Assembly: GCA_019096155.1 (NCBI GenBank)
Contig: JAHCVI010000001.1
Coordinates: 13,727,243 to 13,791,242 of the forward strand
Length of the DNA: 64,000 nucleotides
Source of the DNA: Staphylotrichum longicolle
Lineage: Eukaryota; Ascomycota; Sordariomycetes; Sordariales; Chaetomiaceae
Reading direction: 5' to 3'
This document shows, in pieces, positions 1 through 10,727 of the stretch. Under the pieces are notes generated by a model that worked only from the letters and a program-made list of their open reading frames with translations, was not told the origin of the DNA and made no database searches. The position numbers and the translations under genes were made by a program. How positions within the stretch are numbered: position 1 is the stretch's first letter; each line of letters opens with the position of its first letter.

Positions 1-791
1 CTGGCAACAAGACATTTCCGCCACGGAGTTCGCGCCCCTTGATCACCCTCTCCTTTACCCACCCATTAACCTCCCTTCAGCCCATCAGTCTGGTCCTCAG
101 TCGCCTCCTTCACGGCGCTGACCGCGCTCGGCCCCAAAATCACGCCCCTCGTCGTCTACCAACTGGCTTTGAACCCAGACGACGACGCGGCCGTGCATCT
201 CTGTATCTTTCCCCGTTTCTCTTTCTCCCCCCTTTCCCCTATTTTACTTCCCTAACTCTCTTCCCCCCAGATACAACAATCGAAACCGACGCCCTCTACC
301 TCCCCTCCACCCCCGAGCCCAGCACCCCCGACCCCAGCACCACTCCCGCCACCACTACCATGTCCCGCGGGCAGCAAATCCTGAGCCTGTCCTTCGAGCG
401 CAACCGCGCGGTGCGCAACGCCCTCGCCGACTTTGCCGAGCGCTGCGAGCGCGTCTCGCGCTTCCACAGCTCGTCGGCCATGCTCACCGAGTGCGCCGAG
501 TACGACGCGCTGCTCGCGTTCGGGCCGAGCATCATCCCGCACGTGATGCTGCAGTACGCGCGCGACGTCGAGATGAGCCAGCAGGGCGGTGGTGGTCAGA
601 CAAGCGCGAGCGGGATCGGCCGCGGGACGCTGCTCTGGTACGAGCTGCTGCATGAGCTGGTGTGGGGCCACAAGACGGCGCTGCGGACGGTGCGGTTGGG
701 GGAGGTTTATGCGCGGTGGGAGGCATGGTTTCAGGAAGGGTTGGCGGTGGAGGGTGCGCCGAGGTTTAGCGGGGAGGATGCTATGGTCTGA
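1..791 (+). CDS. Uncharacterised fungal protein, 5'-truncated by the window edge
   Basis: The open frame ends with TGA at 789-791. A clear intron lies at 203-270 (GTATCT...CCCCCCAG); joining across it gives a continuous protein reading from about base 82. Another acceptor with a TTAAC branch site ends near base 80, so the gene probably begins left of the window. The visible part has two similar segments, one around LGPKITPLVVYQLAL and a second around FGPSIIPHVMLQYARD, suggesting an internal duplication. There is no signal peptide, membrane segment or catalytic motif that I can name. The segment between the repeats is rich in Pro, Ser and Thr. I do not recognise a function. The reading frame and the intron are well supported, but the true start is not visible. 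Confidence 0.6.
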   Translation, partial: GNKTFPPRSSRPLITLSFTHPLTSLQPISLVLSRLLHGADRARPQNHAPRRLPTGFEPRRRRGRASLYLSPFLFLPPFPYFTSLTLFPPDTTIETDALYLPSTPEPSTPDPSTTPATTTMSRGQQILSLSFERNRAVRNALADFAERCERVSRFHSSSAMLTECAEYDALLAFGPSIIPHVMLQYARDVEMSQQGGGGQTSASGIGRGTLLWYELLHELVWGHKTALRTVRLGEVYARWEAWFQEGLAVEGAPRFSGEDAMV

Positions 792-1184
792 TGGGGGCGG
801 TTTGTGAGATTTCGGGGACGGGGTTGATATTTCTGAGATGTGCCGGAATAGAGAGATTTCCTTTTCGTTCTGTGTCAAAGACAAGCCGTCGACTCGTTGG
901 AGTCGTGATGTTTCCTGGATGAGAGTCTGCGTAAAGACGCCGCATGGTATTTTCAGTACAGACATTATTGAGCAATTGGAAAGCGTCTAAACTAGGATTT
1001 ATCACAGGCATCGTTTGGTTCCAGTTGTTGGGCCAAGCTTTCGAGAATGGGCCGGACAACCTCACACGTTCAGCGACGAAAGCAATACTCTACAAACGCT
1101 CATGGGGGGCGGGGGGCGGTTGGAAGACCGCAACCAAGCAAGATTTCACATCTTGAAACCATTAATACACCATGCCTCGCCTTG
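792..1184. other. Intergenic, nothing recognised
   Basis: This stretch lies between the 3' ends of the preceding plus-strand gene and the following minus-strand transketolase relic, so it should hold both terminators. I see no further coding frame or repeat. Confidence 0.5.
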
Positions 1185-3529
1185 TCAATGTTCGTGTCTG
1201 ACAGGATTGAGGTCCCTAAATTCCCCTCTCAAGCTCTCGATGCCCTCCTTCCTGACCTCCTCCACAAGCTTTGCCACCTCGGGTGCAATGACCCCCTCAT
1301 CAAATCCAAAGTATTTATACGCATCCTTACCCGGCCAAACTCTTGCCAAAGGTGGACATGGAGAACCCCGCGTCGGCATACCTCTCCCACCCATTCACGG
1401 CATAGGCCTCAATGACCACTCGGGGCGTATTTGAGCGGTATCTCAGAACCTGGCGTTTGTACTCGAGGGCTGGGCGTCGAAGAGGCGCTGGCACGGGAAC
1501 GAGACGATCCGCGCTGTGATGCCGTACTTTTCCTGGAGGACCTCGCGGGTCTTGACGGCGAAGGTCATCTCATCCGACGCCAATGAGCGTGACGTCTGCG
1601 TTCTCTGCTTCGATGAAGACGTAGGCGCCCTTCTGCACGCCCTCGCGGCTTGAATATTGGGGTATTGTTCAAGGTTTTTGGCGGGAGAGGGAGATGATGC
1701 TGGGGGTGTTATTTGCGTCGAGAGCGGCGACAAACGCCCCTGCCGTTTCCTCGGTGTCGCACGGGCGAATGTAGAGAATTGGGCATCGAACGGTATAGGG
1801 CGGGGAGGGCGATGGGTTGGTGGGTTGGGCCATCCTCGCCGGTTCCGATGGAGTCGTGCGTGGCGATGTGGATGGCTTGGAGGTTCTGGAGAGCGCCCAT
1901 GCGGACGCCCGGCGCGGCATACTAGCGATGTTAGACGCAGACTTGTTACGTGGGTTGTTTGGAAACCGGCTTACGATGTAGAACATGAAAAAGCTAGAGG
2001 TGACGGGGAGGATGGTGCCTTTGTTGTAGGCGGCTAGACCATTGGAGATAGAGGCCATGGCGTGCTCGCGAATTCCCCAGTGGATATAACGGCCTGTATA
2101 ATTTCCGTTGATACCACAAGTGGTCTTAAGATTAGGCTGTGGGAGATTGGCTGTCAGTAACGCGGATTCCGAACCCTCCGCGTCATTCCAGGACACTTAC
2201 ATGTTGGAAGTCCACCTTATCTTTCCAGATCATGTTCACCGACGGGGACAAATCCGCCGTACCAACCATGAAGTTCTTCAGCTTGGCAGCAAGAGGATTG
2301 CAGATGATGCCCGCCGACTTACGAGATGCAGTGGGCGTGGTGGGGAATGTCTCCTTGGGTGGAATCAAGCTTCGCCAGTCGTCCGTAAAACGGCCCTCGA
2401 TCCGCTTGACAAACTCCTCATACAGCTGGGGGTGGTCTTCAGCATAGGCGTTGACAAGCTTGTTCCAGTCGTCTTCCAATCTGTCGCCACGCGCCTTTGC
2501 ATCTCCGAAGAAACTATATACCTCGTCGGAAATGACAAAGTGATCATCGGGGTCCGCCCCAAAGGCCTGCTTGACAGCTCTGACACCCTCGGGAGAGAAC
2601 GCTGCGCCATGGGCCTTGGCGTCACCAGCGACTTCACTGCCAACGCCAATGATGGTGCGGATGTTGATGAAGGTGGGTTTCTCGGTGCTTGCCTTGGCCT
2701 GCAAGAGAGCCTTGACGAGACCCTCAACGTCATAGCAACCATCCTCGACGTCAATCACGTCCCAGCCACAGGCACGCATCTTTGCGTTGATGTCCTCTGT
2801 GTTGCAGAGGTCGACGCTGCCATCGCAGGTGATCTGGTTGTTATCGTACATGACGACGAGATTGTTGAGCTTCCAGTGGCCAGCCAGCTGGATCGCCTCG
2901 AGCGCAACGCCCTCCTGCAGACAAGCATCCCCGATCATGCACCACGTAGTGTTGTTGATGAGGTCGTAGCCGGGTTGGTTGTACGTCGCAGCGAGGTGCT
3001 TCGTCGCCATGGCGAGACCAACGGCGTTGGCGATACCCTGCCCGAGAGGCCCGGTGGTAACCTCAATGCCCTCATGCTCGATCTCGGGATGACCCGGAGT
3101 AAAAGAGTCGTAACGTGAGGAGTGGTACGACTTGAGCTGCTCCAAGGTCATGTGTCGGTAGCCAGTCAGATGGAGAAATGTGTACTGGAAGAGGCAGGTG
3201 TGCCCGTTGGAAAGGACGAAGCGATCGCGGTTGAAGTAATTGGGATTATTGGGAGAGTACTCCATCGCGTACTTCCAAAGAGCGACACCGATGGCAGCCA
3301 TTCCCATTGCGCCACTGCCCATTGTTAGCCCTGATGATGGGGATAATTCGTGTCGGTCTTACCCAGGATGGCCGCCATTGAACTGCTGGCAAAGGTCTGC
3401 AATCAGACAACGGAATTGCCGCAAGACCAAATCAACCGCCTGAGCATCCTTGATCAAGGGTTTCTTGGTGATGCTGGAATTGGTCACAGGCTCCTCCTGC
3501 ACCTCGGGCACAATTGCACTCGGCGCCAT
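1185..3529 (-). pseudogene. Transketolase family, dihydroxyacetone-synthase-like, frameshifted
   Basis: Reads from ATG at 3529 (MAPSAIVPEV). A 48-base intron at 3315-3362 joins GGHPG to GAMGM, giving the classic transketolase GGHPGGAMGMAAIG motif. The thiamine-diphosphate signature GDACLQEG, the MYDNNQITCDGSVD segment and GRYIHWGIREHAMASI follow. Other introns lie near 2148-2206 and 1924-1976. The family transfers two-carbon ketol units; the wording is closest to fungal dihydroxyacetone-synthase-like transketolases. From about 1790 down to the end, homology hops between frames at least five times: near MPN/LYIRPCD, at LSRQK/NLEQYPNI, at QAA/REGVQKG, at IGVG/SDEMT, and before GKDAYKYFGFDEG. 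Each hop needs a one- or two-base indel and leaves premature stops. The N-terminal half is clean. This is either a young pseudogene or a run of assembly errors. I see no PTS1 peroxisomal signal at the predicted end. Confidence 0.8.
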
Positions 3530-4192
3530 CTTGGGATTATTCGCTGGCAGATGACGATGTCTTCGGACAGAATCTGAATTCAACATGGACTCATGGCAAG
3601 CCTGAAAAGCCCAGATAAAACCTCGAGATATAGCATTTGCGGATCTTTCACTTCATGAACAATGTTAGACTTCCGAGGGACACATATGATGTGTTCCTCG
3701 ATGGCGAACCTCTTCCCGAAACGCTTCGAGTTCCCCGATTTCTGAGAGAGGAGATCGTAAGCGCTGACTTGGTGGTGGCCGACTATTAGTGCGACGACGG
3801 ACCAACGCCATACGTAAACAAGACAAAGTTGAGGGCTGTAACAGGATGGGTGGCGTGGCTCGTGGGTCCCCATCCGAGTTGACGGAAGTAAGAACAAGCC
3901 CGGCAAACCGTGGGCACGGGCTTCGGCTTGCCCACCGAGTTCCTCGTCTCCCACCTCGTGTGTTGGCCCCGCACTGGCGCTAACGTTAGCGCGCCAACTG
4001 GGATGAAAACTGGGGTTTGCGAAGGCAATTTAGTCAGGTCGAGCCGCTGAAGGGCGCGTCGACTTGCAAACGGGGCCCTTTGAAGCGTTGCCACAGCAGT
4101 CTTGCACTCCAGTCTTCTGTTGGCATCAGTGATCCCGCGCATTCGGCAAACCATCTTCCAATCTCGTCTCATACACGCACCATGCCTTCCCA
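3530..4192. other. Divergent intergenic region between transketolase relic and regulator
   Basis: Open frames here look like shadows. The region separates the start of the minus-strand transketolase relic from the plus-strand Zn(II)2Cys6 gene, so it should hold both promoters. It contains a perfect 16-base palindrome at 3977-3992, listed separately. Confidence 0.5.
3977..3992. promoter_or_regulatory. Perfect 16-bp palindrome, candidate operator
   Basis: GCGCTAACGTTAGCGC is a perfect palindrome in the divergent promoter region between the transketolase relic and the Zn(II)2Cys6 regulator. The half-site GGCGCTAAC recurs at 16736-16744 upstream of the sugar transporter, and TTAGCGCG recurs at 8433-8440 upstream of the polyol dehydrogenase. 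A binding role is inference: an 8-base match is expected about twice by chance in 64 kb. Confidence 0.4.
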
Positions 4193-6883
4193 GTCACCCA
4201 ACCCATCCTCGACAGGACACGGTGAGCTCAGAAAACAGAAACATTGTCGCTCCCGATCAGGATGGTACGACCATCGCGCCCCCTCCCGCCCCGTTCCCCC
4301 ACACACCTCCCCACCTTTCCTGACCCGCAGAGGGCCACGGCACCCAATATGCCCACCTCTCGAGCGAGAAGACTCCAGCCTTAACATTTATTGACCTGCC
4401 AAAATAGCCTCCCCTGCCGTCGGCGGAGACGAAAATGTGGGTATGAAGAGATTCGCGCCTCTGTTTGGCTCCTCCTCCACTGAAGTCCACCATTGGTTTC
4501 TCTTGGAAATGACCGAGTCTAACGCGACGGATACTACCTAGGCGATGGGCACCGTCCTGTTTGTCGGGAGTGCAAGACGCGGGATGCTGGGTGTGTCTGG
4601 GGATTGAAGGTTTCCTTCCATCCGTCAAGATCGCTCCAGCTCTCTTCGGAGCACACTGCAGCCCTGTTAGATCTGGACAAACAGAGAGAACACGCTCAGT
4701 CTGACGGGCCCGAGCCCAGCGTCCAAGGTGTTGCGCCGCTTATTGTAAGTCTCACGTCTTTCTATCCCCCTGTACCCCGCCTTCAAACGCGCCCACTGAC
4801 AACTATGTCTTGTCTAGATCATCGACGATACTGAGGAGGTTGTTCGCTCCTTTGCCAGGGATGACGGTGATTCCTACTCAGCAGATGAATCCGACGGAGG
4901 TGCCCCCGAACACTCCTTCCAGGAGCGCGACAATGGTGCCTCACCCATTGTTTCCGACAATGTGACGTCTTATGGGCCGTTACTTGGATCCGACAGGGAG
5001 GAAGCACGAAATGACAATGCGAGTCCTGGCGGCGGTCCAAACCCGAGTACCGGCTTTGTTTCCGCTTCTGGCCATGACGCGGCGTTCGATCCTTTCAATT
5101 TCATCCCTACAGCACCCAGCCTGCCACACCCAGCCGTTGTCAGCACACCACTGGTCCCTGAACTCTGGATCCCTGATTTTCCCGTTGCCCCCTTCTCCCT
5201 GGGGCAGGCCATTTCTCGGGGAGCCTCCCCCGAGCCCGAGCCGACCTTCCCTGTCTCGCAGACGCTGAAGGTTCACCTCATGTCCGCTTACATCAGAGAG
5301 ACTGCAACATGGTGTGAGACGACGGATTCAGAACTGCACTTCTCAGCGCGGAGCGTCCATCACATGATGGATTCCAAACCCTTCATCGCGGCAGCCATGT
5401 CTCTCGCGTCTCGCCAACTGGATGCGAAGCAGGGCTGCTCCCGACATGTCACGCTCGAGCTTTACCAATACACGATTCGCCTCTTGCTTGGGCATGATCC
5501 CGCAGACGCAGACTCGTCCATTTTGGCAACGTGCACAATTCTCTGTGTCTACGAGATGATGGCATCAAGCGTTGCGGAGTGGAGGCGGCATCTTAGGGTA
5601 TGTAGACATGTGCCCCCGTGTCTCCCGTATTGACCGAGTCCAAAGTGGGAAGCTGACTAGTGTGCGCACTGCACTCATAGGGTTGTGCTGGCTTGCTAAG
5701 AATGCGTAAATGGAACGGAAACAGCGAGGGCATTGTCAAAACCTGCTTCTGGTCTTTTGCGAGGATCGGTAGGTTGGCTCCCTGCCTGGTAACCGGTGTA
5801 CCCGGGGCGTCATTAGAAGTGCCTGCTAATCTGTGTTAGATGTATGGGCTGCGTTTATTTTGAACCAGACCACGTTGATCCCTACAGATTCATGGGTGGA
5901 CGAGGACTCGCTTAGCTTGGTGGCCGCAAAAGGGAACACGGATGATTACTGCAACTTGGCCATCTTGATATTCGCCAGGATCATTAACGTTCTCAATGAA
6001 GAAGAGGGCGCCGGACGCACCTCTCCCGCGGAGCTAAGAGAGAAGGCTCAGACGTCATGGGAGGAGCTTCAACGATGGAGACGCTGGCGCTTCCGGAGTG
6101 TGAAGCCGTTGCTGAGGGTAGACAAGTCAGAAAAGAAACCCTTCCCTACCATCGTGTTTGCGCTTTCTGCATCAAGTGAGTCCCAGCACCCGCAACGCCC
6201 GCAACTCGCCACTAACCGCGCCGTCAGTATGTGGAAATACATTCTACCACGCTGGCTCAATACTCCTGCTGCAAAGTGGGTTAGTCAAGCCTGACCCTTC
6301 TTTGGACGTGGGCGAAGTCGTATGTGTCCCCATCCTCTGCGTGGGATATACCTGGTGACTGGAACTGATACCGCGCAGTTGGATCCTGTTTGGCATGCTC
6401 GGGAGCTAGGAGGTATCTCCATCAGCAATCCTTCCCAGTAAGCCTCCTACCCACTCTGTCAATTCTGTTTCTTTTTTTTCCCGTTCTAGCCTTCAAGGCC
6501 GCCCTAACTTTGCCTCGCATTGCAGTGCAAACTGGGTAAATCATCTCCAGCCTTTGTATATTGCAGGCAGGGTACTGGCCGACACGCCCAAGGACGGCAC
6601 CTTTGTTCAGCAAGGGCACCAAGCGTATAGAGTCCATCTCATCCAGGAATCGGGACAGCTACGGCAAACTGACTCTGGGTTGGCCGGGAGCGAGAGGTTT
6701 GGAGCCGGCACCACCCCAGGAACGGATGCAGCTGAGGATTGCAACACGCCGTCAGGTCCGGAGGATTTCGCCGCTGAAAAGATTGCTCTCTTGAGGCATT
6801 TGGCCAAGATTGAACGCGAAACGGGCTGGAAAACCTCGGAGCGGGCGAGAGATTTGAGAGTGCTCTGGGGATTGGAAAATTGA
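4193..6883 (+). CDS. Zn(II)2Cys6 fungal transcription factor
   Basis: A multi-exon gene. The zinc cluster is assembled across an intron: CRRRRRKC at about 4412-4437 joins GDGHRPVCRECKTRDAGC after the acceptor near 4542, followed by VWGLKVSFHPS. This gives the C-x6-C, C-x2-C and C-x6-C spacing of Gal4-type binuclear clusters. The regulatory half follows, with the fungal-TF-type segment LKVHLMSAYIRETATWCETT, a C-terminal HLAKIERETGWKTSERA and a stop at 6883. Introns near 4745-4816, 5598-5680, 5770-5840, 6175-6227, 6320-6379 and 6438-6525 all restore frame. The 5' end is uncertain. ATG 4193 starts a plausible first exon, but the first Cys of the cluster (TGC CTC CCC TGC) needs an exon ending in TG joined to the acceptor before 4409, and I could not find its donor. 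Placement suggests it may control the flanking carbon-utilisation genes. Confidence 0.75.
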
Positions 6884-6959
6884 CGACCTCGCCAAGGAGC
6901 ACCGTACTGCAAGATATCATTCATCTCTACAAACAATAGCCTTGGGAATCCAACTCTTC

Positions 6960-7690
6960 CACAGCATCATGAGAAATCCTTACTGGAAAGAAGTTTGTCG
7001 CCGTCTCGGCGGGGTTTACCGGGGCGGCCAGTTCACAGCAGACGGCCCCGGCCAATGTTACCACGCAACGAATCAAAGTCGACATTGTGTTCTCGCGCAA
7101 CGAGACGTACAGACGTACCGAGATCATCCCTATTATCCTGGCGGTGCAGAAACTGCCGACCTGGAACGTCAACAACACCGCCATGGAGTGGGTGTGGGAC
7201 ATGACGCCGTATTACTACGGCTACATTCCACCGGGCGTTACCTACGACGTGGGCGTGTTCGAAGTCCTCCCCAACGACTCGCCGGCGACAGAACCAACCT
7301 TTCTCATTGCCCTCACCAATGTTACCGAATGGTATCACAGATACTCAGGCAAGGCATGGGGCGAGAAGAACATGTTGACTTGTGCTGCAGCCTGGGACAG
7401 TCCCGACAAGCTCTGTTCTGCCGCCCGCATTGGCAGTGTTGAGGCGATCATGTTTGATGTCGAACTCTCAGAGAACAACAGATGGTCTGCACGCTACAAC
7501 TAATCCAACGGAATTCCTGCCGATATCCCGCTAGCACCCGAGTGCCCCAAGCTCATCCAAGTCGCTCAGGGTACCCTCAATCCGACACCGGCAACATGCC
7601 AGCCTGACAGCACTCAAACAGCCGCGGCCCAGGACAATCCCTGGCCGTCACAATCAATGAGGCCGTCGCGACCAGCCTCTCGAGCCGCCT
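6960..7690 (+). pseudogene. Relic of a fungal secreted-protein gene, possibly DUF7136-like
   Basis: A coding-like frame runs from about 6975 (KKFVAVSAGFTG) through IKVDIVFSRNETY and IIPIILAVQK to a TAA at 7501-7503, then continues in the same frame with IPADIPLAPECPKL and QVAQGTLNPTPATC to about 7690. The VDIVFSRNETY...PIILAVQ pattern and the paired cysteines resemble fungal secreted proteins of the DUF7136 type; that assignment comes from memory of the family and is only moderately sure. Upstream in the same frame a TGA lies directly before any ATG, so no start or signal peptide is found unless an upstream exon supplies it. A missing start plus an internal stop suggests a decayed gene. Confidence 0.45.
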
Positions 7691-8194
7691 GGCGAGCTTG
7701 TCCTCAAGGATGTACACGACCTTCATCCGTCACAACCACGAACAGCAGACTCGCCGGGTCCTTGCCCTCCTCGTCCGGCTGCATGCCCGCGACCTCCAAG
7801 AGCACCCGCTCCTCCTCCGTCGCATGACCTAGCACCTCCCGGCGCAGCTCGCGAAACCTAGGCGGCGGCTGGTCCGGCAGGTCCGCCGCGAGGTTGATCT
7901 TAAGCTGGGAAAAGACCATGACGTAGGCATAGCCACGTAGGCGTGCGTCGACTTGGTGAAGCCATGCCGGTTGGGGACGAAAATACGCTTCAGGTTCCCA
8001 GTCTCGCCTCCGCCTACCCTGCTGCCCATGTAGGTAGACTGGGGGTCGAGAGGCGGGCCGTCGACGCCGGGGAGAGCGGGGAAGTCGTAGATGGGCGCAT
8101 ACCCAAAAGTGGGTTTGACGCCGTTGGCTTCTAGGAAGCGGTCGGGCACAGCGACGGGGGTATTGAAGCCGCGCAGAATGGTAGTTAGGCCCAT
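7620..8194 (-). pseudogene. Uncharacterised conserved protein, frameshifted
   Basis: ATG at 8194 starts MGLTTILRGFNTPVAVPD, and the frame runs through a low-repeat, protein-like sequence to HGFTKSTHAYV. There the sense continues in another frame as GYAYVMVFSQLKINL...EEERVLLEVAGM. It switches again at DEGR/VYILEDKLARRLERL and runs to about 7620. Two single-base indels explain both switches. No known domain, signal peptide or membrane segment is recognised. The continuation of plausible sequence through each shift is the main reason to call it a former gene. Confidence 0.5.
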
Positions 8195-8926
8195 TGTTAT
8201 CGCAGTCTTCGGTGTGCCCACAGGCGCAAGCAGGGATTAGATGTGCAAGAGCAACCCTCCCTGACTTCACGTCATGATGTATCTCCTTTGAGCTCATGAT
8301 TTTGCCAGAAGCTGTACTGCAATACGCTCCCTTTCCCGCCATCACGACTGCTGACTACGATATCCCTGAGTCGGACATCAGGCTTTCCCCAGGTCACACA
8401 AGGGCCGCGCCGGCAGGGGCTTCGGTGTGCGATTAGCGCGGCGACAGACGAATCCAAACCGGTCATAACGTTGGATGAAGAGACCTTGGTCCGGTCTGCT
8501 CCATCGTCAGGGAAACAGTTGCCCGACGTACTCTGCTGTCGCCTAAGGTATGGGTGGCGGCGCTACAGATTACTATTTTCGGCATCTTGCTTTAGAGACT
8601 TGCTCCGGCGGGGTCGCGCGACAATGAGCGGCGAGTGGTCACCTCCTCACCCAGCTCACCCAACTCGCCCCCTCATTGGCGGGTGAGCTGGACCCATCCA
8701 AATCGCAGGCATATTCTATCACACAAAACAGACAAGTCTAACCACTGCCGCCATCGAACCTGAGTGGCCGCCTTGGGCACCATCTTTAGATCAGGTACGT
8801 ACCCAAGGTAGGATACATAATCGCATCATGTTTGCAGCCCGAAGCATTAGAGTAAACATCAGGAATCGCCAACTGCGTAGTCTCATCGAATCAATTCTCG
8901 CGACCTTCTCCGGCATTCTGAGAGAC
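8195..8926. other. Divergent promoter region of the polyol dehydrogenase
   Basis: No gene is seen. The stretch separates the broken minus-strand gene from the plus-strand polyol dehydrogenase. It contains an 11-bp perfect inverted repeat (8651-8691) with an ATTGG (inverted CCAAT) box in its loop, and a TTAGCGCG half-site at 8433-8440. Confidence 0.5.
8651..8691. promoter_or_regulatory. 11-bp inverted repeat with a 19-base spacer, candidate operator
   Basis: CCAGCTCACCC at 8651-8661 is the exact reverse complement of GGGTGAGCTGG at 8681-8691. The spacer contains ATTGG, the inverted CCAAT box. The element ends 235 bases upstream of the polyol dehydrogenase ATG. It could be a dimeric regulator site or a hairpin; binding is inferred only. 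Confidence 0.4.
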
Positions 8927-10177
8927 ATGGCACATGACACCACGGCCGCCACGGCCGCCAAGGCCGACCGCCAAAACCCCAGTCTCGTCGTGACGGCTGA
9001 TCACAGAATCAAGATGGAGGAGGCAGAGATCCCTGAGCCGGGAGTTGGCGAGGTTTTGCTCCACATCAGGGCCACGGGAATCTGCGGAAGCGATCTGCAT
9101 TTCTGGAAGCACGGCGCGATCGGGAGTCTTACGGTCGACGGAGACTGCATCTTGGGGCACGAGGCCGCGGGCGTCGTTCTGGCCAGAGGTCCTGGTGTTG
9201 ACCATTTGGAAGTCGGTAGGTCAATCATTTCCCTGCACCAAGAAGCCGCGATGCTGGGAGTGCTGACGGCAATGAAAGGGGACCGTGTCGCTGTTGAGCC
9301 AGGGGTGCCTTGCGGACACTGCTTCCTTTGCACCGGGGGCCGTCCAAACCTCTGCGAGGACGTCCACTTTTCTGGGGTTTATCCCTACCATGGAACGATT
9401 CAGCGATACAAGGTGCACAAAGCAAAGTTTACGCACAAGCTGCCGGACAGCGTGTCGTTTGCCTGCGCCGCGTTGCTGGAGCCCTTGTCTGTGGGCCTGC
9501 ATGCGCTGAGGACTTCCCCTGTGAGCGTCGGCTCCCCTGTTGCGGTCTTTGGTGCTGGTCCCATTGGCCTTCTCACCATGGCGGCTGCAAGGGCTTCTGG
9601 TGCCCATCCCATCGTCATCACCGACATTGACGAAGGACGGCTTTCCTTCGCCAAGGCCTTTGAGCCTCACTGCTTGACCTACAAGGTCGACCCGACGGCC
9701 ACGCCGGAGGTGACGGCAAACCGCATCCGAGATCTCTTCGAGCGTGAGGGGCGAACGGCTGGCTTGCCGCGAACCGAGTACGACATGCCGCAACTCGTGT
9801 TGGAATGCACCGGGTTTGAGTCCTCCATTGCCACCGCTGCTTACACAGTCAGGAGGGGAGGTTGCGTCAATGTCGTCGGTGTCTCCTCCAAACCCTTGGT
9901 CAACAACATCCCTTTCATGCACATTTCCCTGGCCGAGATCCAGCTCCGTTTCATCAACAGATATCACGACACGTGGCCGGCTGCGATCAGGGCTATCGAA
10001 GGGGATCTCATTGAACGCTCAAAGCTGGAAAGTCTCGTGACGGATGAGTTTCGTTTGGAGGAGGCGGTGCAGGCACTCGAATTTTCTGCCAACTCGCACA
10101 AGCGTGAGGATGGCCGCATCACTGTCAAGATTCAGATAGTGGATCCGCCTCTCAGCGAGCGTACACGCTCTACTTAG
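8927..10177 (+). CDS. Zinc-dependent polyol dehydrogenase (L-arabinitol/sorbitol/xylitol type)
   Basis: A medium-chain dehydrogenase of 395 residues after removal of a 63-base intron at 9216-9278. Removing it restores LEVGDRVAVEPG, the expected motif. Catalytic-zinc and substrate-side residues are visible in TGICGSDLHFW and GHEAAG. The structural-zinc Cys cluster is PCGHCFLCTGGRPNLC. The NAD(P) fold reads VFGAGPIGLL followed by ITDIDEGRL, where the Asp fits NAD preference. The C-terminal region with ISLAEIQLRFINRYHDTWP is typical of the LAD/galactitol/sorbitol dehydrogenase group. Such enzymes oxidise sugar alcohols to ketoses in the cytosol. I chose ATG 8927 (MAHDTT) because family similarity begins soon after; an in-frame ATG at 8828 also exists. 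The exact substrate cannot be read from sequence. A sugar transporter and a dihydroxyacetone kinase lie within 10 kb. Confidence 0.88.
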   Translation: MAHDTTAATAAKADRQNPSLVVTADHRIKMEEAEIPEPGVGEVLLHIRATGICGSDLHFWKHGAIGSLTVDGDCILGHEAAGVVLARGPGVDHLEVGRSIISLHQEAAMLGVLTAMKGDRVAVEPGVPCGHCFLCTGGRPNLCEDVHFSGVYPYHGTIQRYKVHKAKFTHKLPDSVSFACAALLEPLSVGLHALRTSPVSVGSPVAVFGAGPIGLLTMAAARASGAHPIVITDIDEGRLSFAKAFEPHCLTYKVDPTATPEVTANRIRDLFEREGRTAGLPRTEYDMPQLVLECTGFESSIATAAYTVRRGGCVNVVGVSSKPLVNNIPFMHISLAEIQLRFINRYHDTWPAAIRAIEGDLIERSKLESLVTDEFRLEEAVQALEFSANSHKREDGRITVKIQIVDPPLSERTRST

Positions 10178-10254
10178 ATATCATAATAAAGAACTTGATC
10201 CTTCAGGGATAGAAAGACTTGTGTGCTCCCGTGTTGTACCAACCCTTGCTTTAT

Positions 10255-10290
<36 letters not shown>

Positions 10291-10727
10291 AATAGCAGGA
10301 CTGTGTCAAATTCTGAAATGACCAGTATCTTGGGTACAGCTTGATTACATTCCTTGGACCATGGCTGAACAGAGTTGAGACAAACGGGATGAGGTCAAGG
10401 CAATATCCATGAAGATTCCCGGATCCCCTTCATTCTGATGTGCTGTAATCTCGGCATTGGGCTTTAATATGAAAACGATTATAAATGCTGCATCAGAGGT
10501 ACATGACAAAGCTATCGCTTCAACGACGTTCACAGCAGACGATCAATATAAACGCCTACCAGAACATATCTGAGCCGCGGAATGTCCGCCATGAGATAAA
10601 AGAAACAGCGTTGATGGGATTGCCATGTTAACTTGTTTATTTCTCCCTCTATGTTTTAACAAAACCCCTTGAGCGTTCCCTGTCCATACACGATCCAACC
10701 CTGCGAACGATTGATGCAAAATGCAGC
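10178..10727. other. Convergent intergenic region with poly-T tract
   Basis: This lies between the 3' ends of the polyol dehydrogenase and the epoxide hydrolase. It contains a 30-base T run at 10257-10286 and otherwise nothing recognised. Confidence 0.6.
10257..10286. repeat. Homopolymer T tract (30 bases)
   Basis: An uninterrupted run of T in the 3' intergenic region. Its length is likely polymorphic and error-prone in sequencing. Confidence 0.95.

Noticed and set aside
2108..3118. Plus-strand 336-codon open frame
   Set aside because: Antisense shadow of the transketolase exon, which carries the real motifs.
3786..4172. Minus-strand open frame upstream of the zinc-cluster gene
   Set aside because: No protein-like features; it overlaps the presumed promoter and the palindrome.
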